Shown here piece by piece: positions 12,252 through 21,900 of a stretch of DNA of 64,000 nt; within the stretch, counting starts at the first letter, position 1, and each line of letters begins with the position of its first letter. A program made the position numbers and the translations under genes. The stretch covers positions 12,254,169 through 12,318,168 of the forward strand of contig NC_087072.1 of assembly GCF_026151205.1 (NCBI RefSeq), in the 5' to 3' direction. The notes beneath the pieces are model-generated. The model did no database searches and was not told the DNA's origin. It saw nothing but the letters and a program-made list of their open reading frames with translations. The DNA is from Bolinopsis microptera. Lineage: Eukaryota > Ctenophora > Tentaculata > Lobata > Bolinopsidae.

Positions 12252-12435
12252 GGGGTCGTTCACATATTACATGATCATTTTTTGGAACATCTTTACCCCC
12301 CCCCCCCCCCCCCCCCTCCTACGTAATCAGTTTTACACATAGCTATTGTGTCAAAATTACGCTAGCGTAATCATTCGGAACCCCCCCCCCCCCCCCCCCC
12401 CCCCTCAGCTGATTACGTAATATGTGAACGACCCC
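12252..12435 (+). mobile_element. MITE with GGGGTCGTTCACATATTAC ends, copy 1
   Basis: Terminal inverted repeats GGGGTCGTTCACATATTAC and GTAATATGTGAACGACCCC enclose 184 bp, flanked on both sides by TAA, which fits the 3-bp duplications of PIF/Harbinger-type elements. Two long C runs (about 20 and about 25) lie inside at positions where the sister copy at 19,699-19,860 has only short mixed G tracts. Noncoding. Confidence 0.85.
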
Positions 12436-12599
12436 TAACATGAAAACTTTGTTGTAACTTTGTATGAAAAGCATTTATAGTGCAGCAATGGAATCTTATT
12501 AGATAATTACAGACTTCCAGAGTCATAATCATTTGGCATATAGGGGACTTCAGGGTCGTCCATGACGGGTGATATTCCTTGCTTCGTCTTTCCTTGCCG

Positions 12600-13273
12600 G
12601 ATCTCAAAAATGGGGAGCTGGAGGCCAGATTTACAAGTTCAAATCCGACGTATCAGCGCTAGTTCAGCAAGTGCGTTATATGCATAGCCGGACACTGGTC
12701 ACTGTCCAAGGAAGTGTGAGACAGTTTCCTTTTCGTCGCCGCACATAGGAGTAGGACAAGCACTGGTGCTTGATTTGTAAATGGTGTGAACTGTGAAGGT
12801 GTTTGTTTAAGCCGCAGTGACCCGTGATGAGGTGAACTGCAGTTCTGTAATTTTGTCTGTTGTTGCTGAGTGTAGTGTTGAGGTTTTTGATGATGTTGGC
12901 GTGCTTGTGGCCGAGTGTCAGTTTGGTGTGTCTGGGACCATCAGTTAACCAAATTTCCTGATCACTGATAGTGATTTAGTCTGTTGACTTTGTTGTCGAT
13001 TTGACGTTTAATGTAAGATTGTGGAATTGGACACTTCAAAGTGGATTCACTGATTGTACCAAGCTTGGCCAGCTCATCTGCTTTTTCGTTCCCCCACAAT
13101 CCGATATGTGCTGCAATCCATCGTATCTCTAGCGTGTTGGTGGATCCGAGTGCATTAAGAGAGTCGTAACCAGTAACAGTCTTTTGTAGTTCTACTCCGC
13201 GTTGAAAGCGGAGAGATAGCTTGAGAATCGTTGCTGAAAGTGAATCAAAATATTCTTTGTTTGAGTAACACAA
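12600..13273 (-). pseudogene. LINE RNase H and C-terminal fragment
   Basis: Minus strand 13,273 downward gives DSLSATILKLSLRFQRGVEL, NTLEIRWIAAHIGLWGNEKA and DELAKLGT, the C-terminal half of a retroelement RNase H with the WIAAHxGxxGNEKADELA motif. After a stop near 12,970 the frame continues as a decayed tail: LTDGPRHTKLTLGHKHANII, VHLITGHCGLNKHL, then a Cys-rich CCHC-like part broken by frameshifts. LINEs with RNase H belong to the I, R1, LOA or Tad groups. It is inactive and separated by about 520 bp of unrelated sequence from the upstream half. Confidence 0.75.
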
Positions 13274-13794
13274 GAATTTTGAGGAATAAGGAAGCGTTTA
13301 TATTGGGCTGCAAAACCAACTTAAATCGATTTCTCGTGCAACGTTAGGTGAAGAACAGTCACCAAAATGAGTTGCTTACCTGCTGTGTTTTTCGTACTCT
13401 GCTCTTCACTCAAGTTGCAAAGCTGCAATAGACATATTCATATTGCAACGAACATTTCTATCTGAAAATTGTGTTAGTACCTGTTCGATCAGTTAAGGTG
13501 ATGATTGCCTCGACCTTTCGGTTTCAGCTTAACTCCCTAGGCCCTAGGTCATGAGCTGTAGAACCGAAGGATCAAAATATATGTTGCTTGTTGCTCGTAT
13601 TAGGTTTTAGGTCAGAAACAGTCATCATAATGATTTAATAAGAAAATCGATTTCTCGGTTATTTCTGAGCTTTCGTTCAGAAAATAATTCGGGGCCTTCA
13701 AAGGGGGGTAACAAGAATAGAAGGCGTTACAAGCGTCTCTTCAACCTGCCGAACATGTACTTACTATTAAAGTAAACAAACAAGTATCACCTCC
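13274..13794. other. Unidentified 520-bp insertion between LINE halves
   Basis: The stretch separates two RNase H fragments and has no coding signal. It contains a near-repeat of ATCGATTTCTCG (about 13,325 and 13,647) and the word GTCATCATAATGA. Both RNase H fragments contain a DSLS motif encoded by different codons, so the join is not a simple insertion into one copy; two related LINE fragments may abut here. Confidence 0.4.
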
Positions 13795-14016
13795 CCGCCA
13801 GTATCCACATCTATTGATGAGAGACTGTCAGACCATATGATGATATGTGTGTTGGTATAGGTAGAGAGATATTTGCAAGCTTCGATTATGGCGGTGAGCT
13901 CTGTTTGATAAACTGTGCAATAATCAGGGAGATTGAATGATCTTTCTTCTAGGGTGATGTTATTGTTGTCAGTTGTGATAATATAGCCAGCCCCGCTTCC
14001 TGAGTCTGTGAGTGAC

Positions 14017-14305
14017 CAGTGGCGTAACGTTGCCTGTTGGCGCCCCCCTGCCGAAAAAAGCGCCCCCTTGTTGGCGCCCCCTCCCCTTTTGGTGCCCCAC
14101 CCTAAAATTGAACAAATTAGGTGATTTTAAATAATACGCCGGTAAAATCTCTAAAAAAGTGTGTATCTAGAGCAAAACGCGCAGTTTTGCTAGTACTTTA
14201 GTTAAGTTTTCGAAATTGTCCCACATTCAAACGACGATTTGGCGCCCCCCTAAGACGGCGCCCCCCTGCACAGCGGGGTCAGCAGGGCCTTTCGTTACGC
14301 CACTG
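14017..14305 (+). mobile_element. hAT-type MITE, 289 bp
   Basis: Ends are CAGTGGCGTAACG and CGTTACGCCACTG, perfect 13-bp inverted repeats of the CAGTG type typical of hAT elements. They are flanked by a perfect 8-bp target duplication, TGAGTGAC, at 14,009-14,016 and 14,306-14,313. The interior is noncoding and has repeated GGCGCCCCC tracts at both sides. It sits in the RNase H codons of a LINE, interrupting YTDGS-LTDSG. Confidence 0.93.
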
Positions 14306-14694
14306 TGAGTGACCCGTCTGTGTAGCAGGTGATCGTTTCACTGGTAATTTTGTCGATGGTGTTTTGAAGTGAATTTATATATTATCCAGTATTATCAGCT
14401 CCAGGAGTTGTGACGGTGAAAAGCCGTCCCAGCATCATGGACCATGGTTGGTGTTGTTAGGTCTCTTGTTGCTCTAGGTGGTATATTGAGATCTGCCGGA
14501 TGAATTATTTATTGATAGTGGTATGATTTTTGATAGTTCCTTTTCTGTAGGCGATAGTTTCAAGGGTGAGGCTGCCATAAGCTTGCAGCCTGGTTGCACC
14601 CTTCGCTGCTTCGCCTCTCAGGAAAAGTATGATGTCTGAAGTGTCAGTGAGGTGATTCAATGCGATAAAGGGGTTTGCTTGGCATGGCACCAGA

Positions 14695-14776
14695 TTACCT
14701 GGGGACCTCAGGCTATCATGTTCTATTCCGCCGAATAGAGATTCGGCGGAATGACAGGCTGAGCGCGGCCCAGTAA
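14695..14776 (+). mobile_element. 82-bp TTAC...GTAA mini element, copy 2
   Basis: Same family as 11,915-11,994: TTACCTGGGGACCTCAGGCT at one end and CGCGGCCCAGTAA at the other. Flanked by a perfect 9-bp duplication, GGCACCAGA (14,686-14,694 and 14,777-14,785). The interior has a palindrome, ATTCCGCCGAAT / ATTCGGCGGAAT. It interrupts the LINE reading MMSGA-MPCQANP. Confidence 0.93.
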
Positions 14777-14835
14777 GGCACCAGACATCATTCTGAGTGC
14801 CAGTGCCTGAACACGTTTGAGTTTCTCATATGAAA

Positions 14836-15954
14836 TTATTTGCAACGCTATTTTGTCGAGCAGAACCTCTTACAGCCTATCCGTCCTTCACATATTTTCA
14901 TGAATATCGTCGATTTTCTTGAATCTCAAAAAATTGCGAGCTGGAGGCCAGATTCACAGGTTAGAACCTGTGTATCCGACGTATACGAGCCAGTTCAGCT
15001 AGTGAGTTATGTGTAATTTAACTTTAAGGTTAGAACGATGCTCTGATACTTCATAGACTAATTACGGACAGAATTAGTCCAATTAAAGTACACAATAAAC
15101 CTAATTAAATAATATCCCTAATGACCTTAATCATTGATAACGAGATATACAAACTACATTGAGAGCTTTAAAAATGGGTGACCTTAGATCATCTTACATT
15201 ATAACGGGACCCGGTCGTGTTATTCTAATGCAGTTACACAATACACATACCACTGCCTTTTTTATTCATTGTTGAAATGTTTAAATAGCCTGGCCACGTC
15301 ACATTGTTTGCAGAGACTGCAGCGCTTTTCTACTTCCTATAACCCCAGTTGTAGCACTCGGAACAATTCAGACGATCAACTCTGCCACCTTTTGCCACGT
15401 TTCTTTTCTACTGGCCCATTGTTTACGCTATTGTTGCACGGTAACCCAATATTAAAGCTGTTCTTGTTAACTGTTATTATACTGGGCAAGTGTTCACAAT
15501 GCCTCCCCGCTTTAACACCACTTAGTGGCGGACACACTAGTACAGTGTACAAAATGTACACATTGTACACCTTCTCTTTACCCAGCAACTGATATTTTCA
15601 CTTTCATTTGTCCCGTGTGATTGCACAGTAATCCGATATTTTATAGATTTTTAGAGCTGGGTACACATTATTGTGAAGTGTAACCTTTCATGCTGGGTAA
15701 ACTTAATACCCACCGGAAGCCTATATGCTTTCAACTTTCTGCTTTGATTAAAGCTGTTTTGCTACGATCTGAGTTGCTATTGATTAGTTGTAATTTCACA
15801 ATTTTAAGGAACAGCAAAGGAGGATGGATATGTAGAGGAGGAGTACATATAATTTGCAGTCAGTTTCGTGGGATTAGAGAGGTTCACACTGTTGCTACTA
15901 CTACTAGTGGGGTAAACTAAGAATAACACAGCAGTCGTGTGGTCTAGTAGGAGA
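14836..15954. other. Region upstream of the GT31 gene
   Basis: 14,927-15,010 repeats a LINE 3' motif (GAGCTGGAGGCCAGATTCAC) also found at 12,615, so a second LINE remnant ends here. The remainder to the GT31 start has no convincing exon. Open frames at 15,269-15,592 and 15,690-15,920 show no domain. The GT31 promoter and 5' UTR presumably lie in the last few hundred bases; no core promoter motif can be asserted. Confidence 0.45.
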
Positions 15955-18626
15955 ATGCGACAATACCTCGTCCCACTGGCCTTTCTAGTACCAGCTTTCA
16001 TTTTCACCATTTTATATGTTAAACAGGTTAGACTTGTCTGTTATTAATTCTCTGATACATTTCATGTATTCATAGTAATCGAAATTATCACACAATTCTA
16101 TGATATTTTCAAATAAAAACACCAAATTACAAGTCTAATTCAGTAAACTCCCTTAATTAAAGTAAAACAAGTTAATGAAAGCTAAAAACAGGATGGAGAG
16201 AGATTGTGCAGTGAGTTGAAGGCGCTGGAGGAGGAATTGGGGCAGGGCCGGGAGCAAGTAATGGGACATTTAAAAGAAATTAACTCCATTAAAAAAGTGA
16301 TCGACACTGAAATACTTATTCTCATAATAACAGGTTACTACTATCTAATCGCACCCTATTAGTTGTCCTACTTTTTAAAACCCTAAAAAATTAGACCCTA
16401 TTATTACAAGTATTTTCTACTGTTATCTGACCCTCCCCTCAGCTCCCAACAACAGAGAGTTTAGAGATCAGCTCCGTTTAGAAAGTTACCTTAACTTTCC
16501 CTGGACCTACAGTTACAAAGACGACTTCAACTTCCATTACGCGTTCGTGTGCGGTTACTCCACAAACCGAACTCTTTTGGAAGAGATGAGACAGGAAGCG
16601 GTGGAGACAGGTGATCTGCTGATCGGAGACTTTGAGGACACATACGAGAACCTTGTCTACAAGACCATCTGGTTACTTAGGTAACACACTGGTTACTTAG
16701 GTAACATGCAGGTTACTTAGGTAACATGCTGGTTACTTAGGTAACATACTGGTTACTAGGGTGACATACTGGTTACTTAGGTAAAATACTGGTTACTTCG
16801 GTAACATGCAGGTTACGAGGGTGACATACTGGTTACTTAGGTAACATGCAGGTTACTTAGGCAACATACTGGTTACTTAGGCAACATACTGCAACTGGTT
16901 ACTAGGGTGACATACTGGCTACTTAGGTAACATACTGGTTACTTAGGTAACATGCAGGTTACTAGGGTGACATACTGGTTACTTAGGTAACATGCAGGTC
17001 ACTTAGGTAACATGCTGGTTACTTAGGTAACATACTGGTTACTAGGGTGGCATACTGGTTACTTAGGTAAAATACTGGTTACTAAGGTAACATAGTGGTT
17101 ACTAGGGTGACATACTGGTTACTAGGGTGACATCCTGGTTACTTAGGTGACATACTGGTTACTTAGGTAACATGCAGGTTACTTAAGTAACATGCTGGTT
17201 ACTTAGGTAACATACTGGTTACTAGGGTGACATACTGGTTACTTAGGTAAAATACTGGTTACTTAGGTAACATGCAGGTTACTAGGGTGACATAGTGGTT
17301 ACTGGGGTGATATACTGGTTACTAAGGTAACATGCAGGTACTGGTATAATATTTTATCGGGATAGAGGTATAAGTTTTGTTCCTGGAAAGGTTGATGTGA
17401 TCATCAATATTTTCGTCTATTGCCACATATTTTCAGGTATGCAGTAGAGCGGTATACCTTTGATTACATGTTTAAAGTAGACGATGACTCCTTCATCAAC
17501 CCTGCCCTTCTGTTCGACTTCCTCTATAAATACATCAAACCTAAATATAATGACATGAACATTGGTTACTATGGAGGTAATGTTATGTCTTATAACTGAG
17601 CTGTGGGTGAAATCTTATTTTTAGTATTTTATCATTCTAACGGGTTTTCAACCTTAGACATGACAGGGATCACCTTTAAAAATGGACTTCCGACCCCGCT
17701 AAACTGCCGGTGTTTCAGGGATGTTGCTGCGGGGTCCCAGGCACACAATGCGAGAAGGGCAGTGGGGGGTTGAGAAATGGGAATACGAGCCGGACACCCT
17801 GCCACCCTTTGCAGTGGGGGGAGCTTACATTCTCAACAGCAGGTAACTGTCTACTATTTTCAGGAATGATCCGACATGGCTCCCGCGAGGTGCAGAGGGA
17901 GGGACAGTGGGGAATACAGAAGTGGGAGTTTGAACCAGACATTTTACCTCCCTACCATGTAGGAGGGGCTTACATTCTCAGTCATTTGTAGGTTTTATAT
18001 TGACATACGTTGCATGCCACTTTTCGCGCGCGAAGCATGTATCAAGTTTTATAGCAGCAGCGTTATCTCAGGGAGGGAGGATTACAGTTCTTAATTAATA
18101 CATCACATACATCTTACATAACTTACATAACCCGTTTATTAACCAGATTTAAACGTGATCTATGCATTGCAGGGCAGCTAAGCAGATCATAGACCTTAAC
18201 GCAAAGCACATCATGGTAGCATTTAGAATAGAAGATGCTTACGTGGGTGCCTTGGCAGACAGAATTGGACTGAAGGCCAGGGATATTCCCAAAACTTACA
18301 GCAAGCAATACGACAGGTTTGTTTTGATGGTACTTAGTAGGAGTTTAAGGAGTTTCATATTCAAGCCTTGTGTTCACATCTTATAATACATATATAATAT
18401 TATAATACATATATACATATATTCCGCATAAATCCATTATTGATGATTCAAATAGTCAATATTCAGGTTTTGTGACGACAAGGGCGCCAGAATATTTCAC
18501 CGGGTTGCTCCATCGTGGCAAGCTAAGATGATATATAATTGGACTATGAAAGGCTATTACTGCCAGCAAACCAAATCACTCGAACAGATTATTGAAGATG
18601 GAGAGGAAATGCTGAGAAAGTACTAA
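15955..18626 (+). CDS. GT31 beta-1,3-glycosyltransferase, seven exons
   Basis: Golgi type II enzyme expected to transfer galactose or N-acetylhexosamine in beta-1,3 linkage. Exons 15955-16026, 16192-16333, 16443-16680, 17437-17576, 17719-17842 (alternative 17864-17987), 18173-18316 and 18467-18626 join in phase with GT-AG borders to 339 residues. The start encodes MRQYLVPLAFLVPAFIFTIL, a signal-anchor. A charged stem follows (residues about 25-60), then EILILIITAPNNREFRDQLR opening the catalytic domain, GDFEDTYENLVYKTIW, the metal-binding DDD in FKVDDDSFIN (166-168), PPFAVGGAYILN, and EDAYVG (259-264). All are GT31 landmarks, and the length is usual. The acceptor sugar is unknown; B3GALT6 or B3GALNT2-like enzymes are possible. 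The gene ends 333 bp from the end of the convergent Derlin-1 CDS. Confidence 0.93.
16670..17336 (+). repeat. 20-bp minisatellite built from the exon 3/intron 3 junction
   Basis: About 33 copies of GGTTACTTAGGTAACATACT and variants (ACTAGGGTGACA, ATGCA for ATACT). The first copy overlaps the last codons of GT31 exon 3 (WLLR) and its donor AG/GTAACA, so most copies carry an AG/GTAACA or GG/GTGACA donor-like site. The array fills most of intron 3 (16,681-17,436). Confidence 0.95.
17719..17842 (+). other. GT31 exon 5a (alternative exon)
   Basis: 124 nt, entered after phase 1 and left in phase 2, preceded by TGTTTCAG and followed by GTAACT. Encodes MLLRGPRHTMREGQWGVEKW, EYEPDTLPPFAVGGAYILNS and R. 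It covers the GT31 segment with the PPF..GGAYIL motif next to the acceptor site. Confidence 0.88.
17864..17987 (+). other. GT31 exon 5b (duplicate alternative exon)
   Basis: 124 nt, same phases and same length as exon 5a, preceded by CTACTATTTTCAG and followed by GTAGGT. Encodes MIRHGSREVQREGQWGIQKW, EFEPDILPPYHVGGAYILSH and L, about 27 of 42 residues equal to exon 5a by my count. Only 21 nt separate the two exons (17,843-17,863), so joining 5a to 5b should not be possible with a normal intron. Using the later AG/GT at 17,990 instead would add an in-frame TAG, so the GTAGGT donor is preferred. Confidence 0.88.
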
Positions 18627-18959
18627 ATTATTTGCAGATTTGTTATCTTACTAATTCGCGAATTAAACGTGTTTTAATGCTCATTTTTCTCTTTATCGGT
18701 GTGTTGCTCAATCAAAAAGTATATAATATGTTGGGTTTTCAACTTGTTTTTCTCAAATAAGATTCATATCAATCTAATGTAACATATGCCAATAACGGCT
18801 GAAGTTCAATTCTGTTCTCAACTCAAAAAGTCTAAAAATTCGACAAAACAGTCATATCTCTTCTCCTTTCAACTCAAATTACTGAAGCAATATCGACTGT
18901 CCCAGCTCGGACACATGAAACCTGGTCAGTATAAATTCTCCGATCTCAATTCCTGAAGT
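18627..18959. other. Convergent 3' ends of GT31 and Derlin-1
   Basis: 333 bp between the stop codons of two convergent genes must hold both 3' UTRs, or these overlap. No clear AATAAA for either strand was found, though near variants exist in the AT-rich sequence. Confidence 0.5.
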
Positions 18960-21900
18960 TTAGTCTCCCCCGAGATTGTTTCCAGCACCCCAGTCGTGTC
19001 GGCCCTCAGCCCTGGCCTCGGGTCTCCTGGAAGCAGGAGCCTGTCCAAATCCACTGACACCTCCTGATCTATTCGGGAAATACTTGTACCTGAAAGATAC
19101 ATTAATGATGGGTGACGCAGATTGTGCAACATTGAAAACTTCACTAAAATTGCCTCAAACATAATTAATTTGGGCTAAAGTTAACTATCTAATATATAAT
19201 GTAATTAATGATTCAAAATTTAGCTGACGACTCACATGATCTGAGGAGTGTTGAGGAAAGATACACCACCATAATCGATAGGGTACTTGTACTTCAGGAA
19301 GAAGAACATGTGGCCCACAAATATTCCAATGAGCTCCATTATTCCACTGAAAAGGAGCGGGGTTAAACTTGCTGCAACAAATGAGATGCAAATTTTCTTG
19401 AGCCAGAAAACTTTCAAATTATCTGTCTTTCACGATGACAAAGTGGAATTTTGAAAAAGAATTTATACACGATGCACAAGAAGCAGTCCGATAAATCCCA
19501 GGCAATCCATTTTTACATCTTTACAATGACTAGATGGAGCAACAAAATTGTCCCAGTTTTCGAGGAAACTGTATTTCTAATCTAACGCTGTGTTTAGCAC
19601 ATACTTTATATTACAGTAGATATGGGTCGCTCAATTTCTGCCTTTCTGAAGCTGCTGACGTGCCGTTCATATAGATTATAGAATATCAACTCTACTTAAG
19701 GGTTGTTCACATATTACGTTATCAGCTGAGGGGGGGTTCCGAATGATTACGCCAGTATAATTTTGACACAATAACTATGTGTAAAACTGATTACGGAGGG
19801 TGGGGGTAAAAATGTTCCAAAAAATGATTACGTTATATTATGTAATATGTGAACGACCCCTTCATTCACAATTCAGCCAACTCGTTGATTCAGTCAAAGT
19901 GGGACACGTTGACTTAATAATACGCGCGGCGCGCGCAGTACAGAAAAGACGCGCACTTCCCAATAGAATTTTATACGAAAACGTCGCCGCGCGTTACAGA
20001 TACGTTATAACTTTTTCTCCGTGCAGAAGGACTTTCGACAAATCTGTTCCAAATAAAAAGATCGAAAATCGAGTGTTTTAGTGAATATCTTAGAATATAA
20101 TTTTGATTTTCTCAAGATCTGACTGATAGATTTTCTTTAAACTTTCCAGATAGTAAGATGGCTATATGACGGATAATGTGTAAGAGTTTGGGAGAATTTC
20201 TATATGCCAAAATGGAGATATGACTTCAAACACAAGAAAATATCTCCAAATTGGCGGGTTATAGCGGAACACAGGTATATATTTAGAGATCTGAATGATA
20301 AATTTTCTTTAAACTTTCCAGATAGTTGTATGGCTATCAGACGGATAATCTGTGCGATTTTGGGTGAGTTTCTATGTGGTAAACTTGAGATATGACTTCA
20401 AACACAAGAGAATATCTCCAAATTGGCGGGTTCTAGCGGAACACAGACACATATTTCGAGATCCTACTGATAAATTTTCTTTAAACTTTCCAGATAGTTA
20501 CATGGCTATAAGACGGATAATCTGAGCAAGTTTGGGCGAATTTCTATGTGCCAAACTTGAGATATGACTTCAAACACAAGAAAATATCTCAAATTGGCGC
20601 AGTCTAGCGGAACACAGGCACATATTTCGAGATCATACTGATAAATTTTCTTTAAACTTTCCAGATAGTTGTATGGCTATGAGACGGATAATCTGAGCAA
20701 GTTTGGGCGAATTTCTATGTGCCAAACTTGAGATATGACTTCAAACACAAGAAAATATCTCAAATTGGCGCGTTCTAGCAGAACGCAGGCACATATTTCG
20801 AGATCCTACTGATAAATTTTCTTTAAACTTTTCAGATAGTTACATGGCTATAAGACGGATAATCTGAGCAAGTTTGGGCGAATTTTTATGTGCCAAACTG
20901 GAGATATGATTTCAAACAAAGAAAATATCTCAAATTGGCGGTTTCTGCAGGATGCAGGCATATATTTCAAGATCTGACCGATAGATTTTCTTAAAACTTT
21001 CCAGATAGTTACATGGCTATAATAGGAACAATCTGTGCGAGTTTGGGTGAATTCTTATGCCCCAAATATTAGTTCCGCTAGAAACCGCCATTTTGAGATA
21101 TTTTCTTGTGTTTGAAGTCATATCTCAGGTTTGGCACATAGAAATTCGCCCAAAATCGCACAGAATAACCGTCTCATAGCCATACAACTATCTGGAAAGT
21201 TTAAAGAAAATTTATCAGTAGGATCTCGAAATATGTGCCTGCGTTCCGCTAGAAACCGCCATTTTGAGATATTTTCTTGTGTTTGAAGTCATATCTCAGG
21301 TTTGGCACATAGAAATTCGCCCAAAATCGCACAGAATATCCGTCTCATGGCCATACAACTATCTGGAAAGTTTAAAGAAAATTTATCAGTAGGATCTCGA
21401 AATATGTGCCTGCGTTCCGCTAGAAACCGCCATTTTGAGATATTTTCTTGTGTTTGAAGTCATATCTCAAGTTTGGCACATAGAAATTCGCCCAAACTTG
21501 CTCAGATTATTTGTCATATAGCCATACAACTATCTGGAAAGTTTGAAGAAAATTTATCAGTAGGATCTCAAAATAATCGACTTTCGTCAAATATTGTTCC
21601 GAAACCTCCAATTTGAGATGTTTTCATGAGTTTAAAGTCATATCTCAATTTTGGCACATAGAAATTCGCCCAAACTTGCTCAGATTATCTGTCTCATAGC
21701 CATACAACTATCTGGAAAATTTGAAGAAAATTTATCAGTAGGATCTCGAAATATGTGCCTGTGTTCCGCTAGAACGTGCCAATTTGAGATATTTTCTTGT
21801 GTTTGAAGTCATATCTCAGGTTTGGCACATAGAAATTCGCCCAAAATCGCACATAATATCCGTCTCACAGCCATACAACTATCTGGAAAGTTTAAAGAAA

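Larger units (their letters stand above)
13795..14835 (-). pseudogene. LINE RT thumb and RNase H N-terminal fragment
   Basis: The minus-strand reading starts with YEKLKRVQALALRMMSGA (about 14,835-14,777), is cut by an 82-bp element, resumes MPCQANPFIALNHLTDTSDI (14,690), and runs through LTLETIAYRK and SLQNTIDKITSETITCYTDG. It is cut again by a hAT-type MITE, then gives LTDSGSGAGYIITTDNNN, YQTELTAIIEACKYL and IIIWSDSLSSID. YTDGS, the E of ELTAI and SDS match the RNase H catalytic D-E-D positions. Removing the two insertions with one copy of each target duplication restores frame at both sites, which supports the insertion calls. Other frameshifts (14,340-14,510) show that the copy is dead. 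Confidence 0.8.

Noticed and set aside
17710-17991. A continuous 93-codon frame over both GT31 exon 5 copies
   Set aside because: It reads exon 5a in the wrong frame; the conserved GT31 reading requires the two exons separately, with splice sites.
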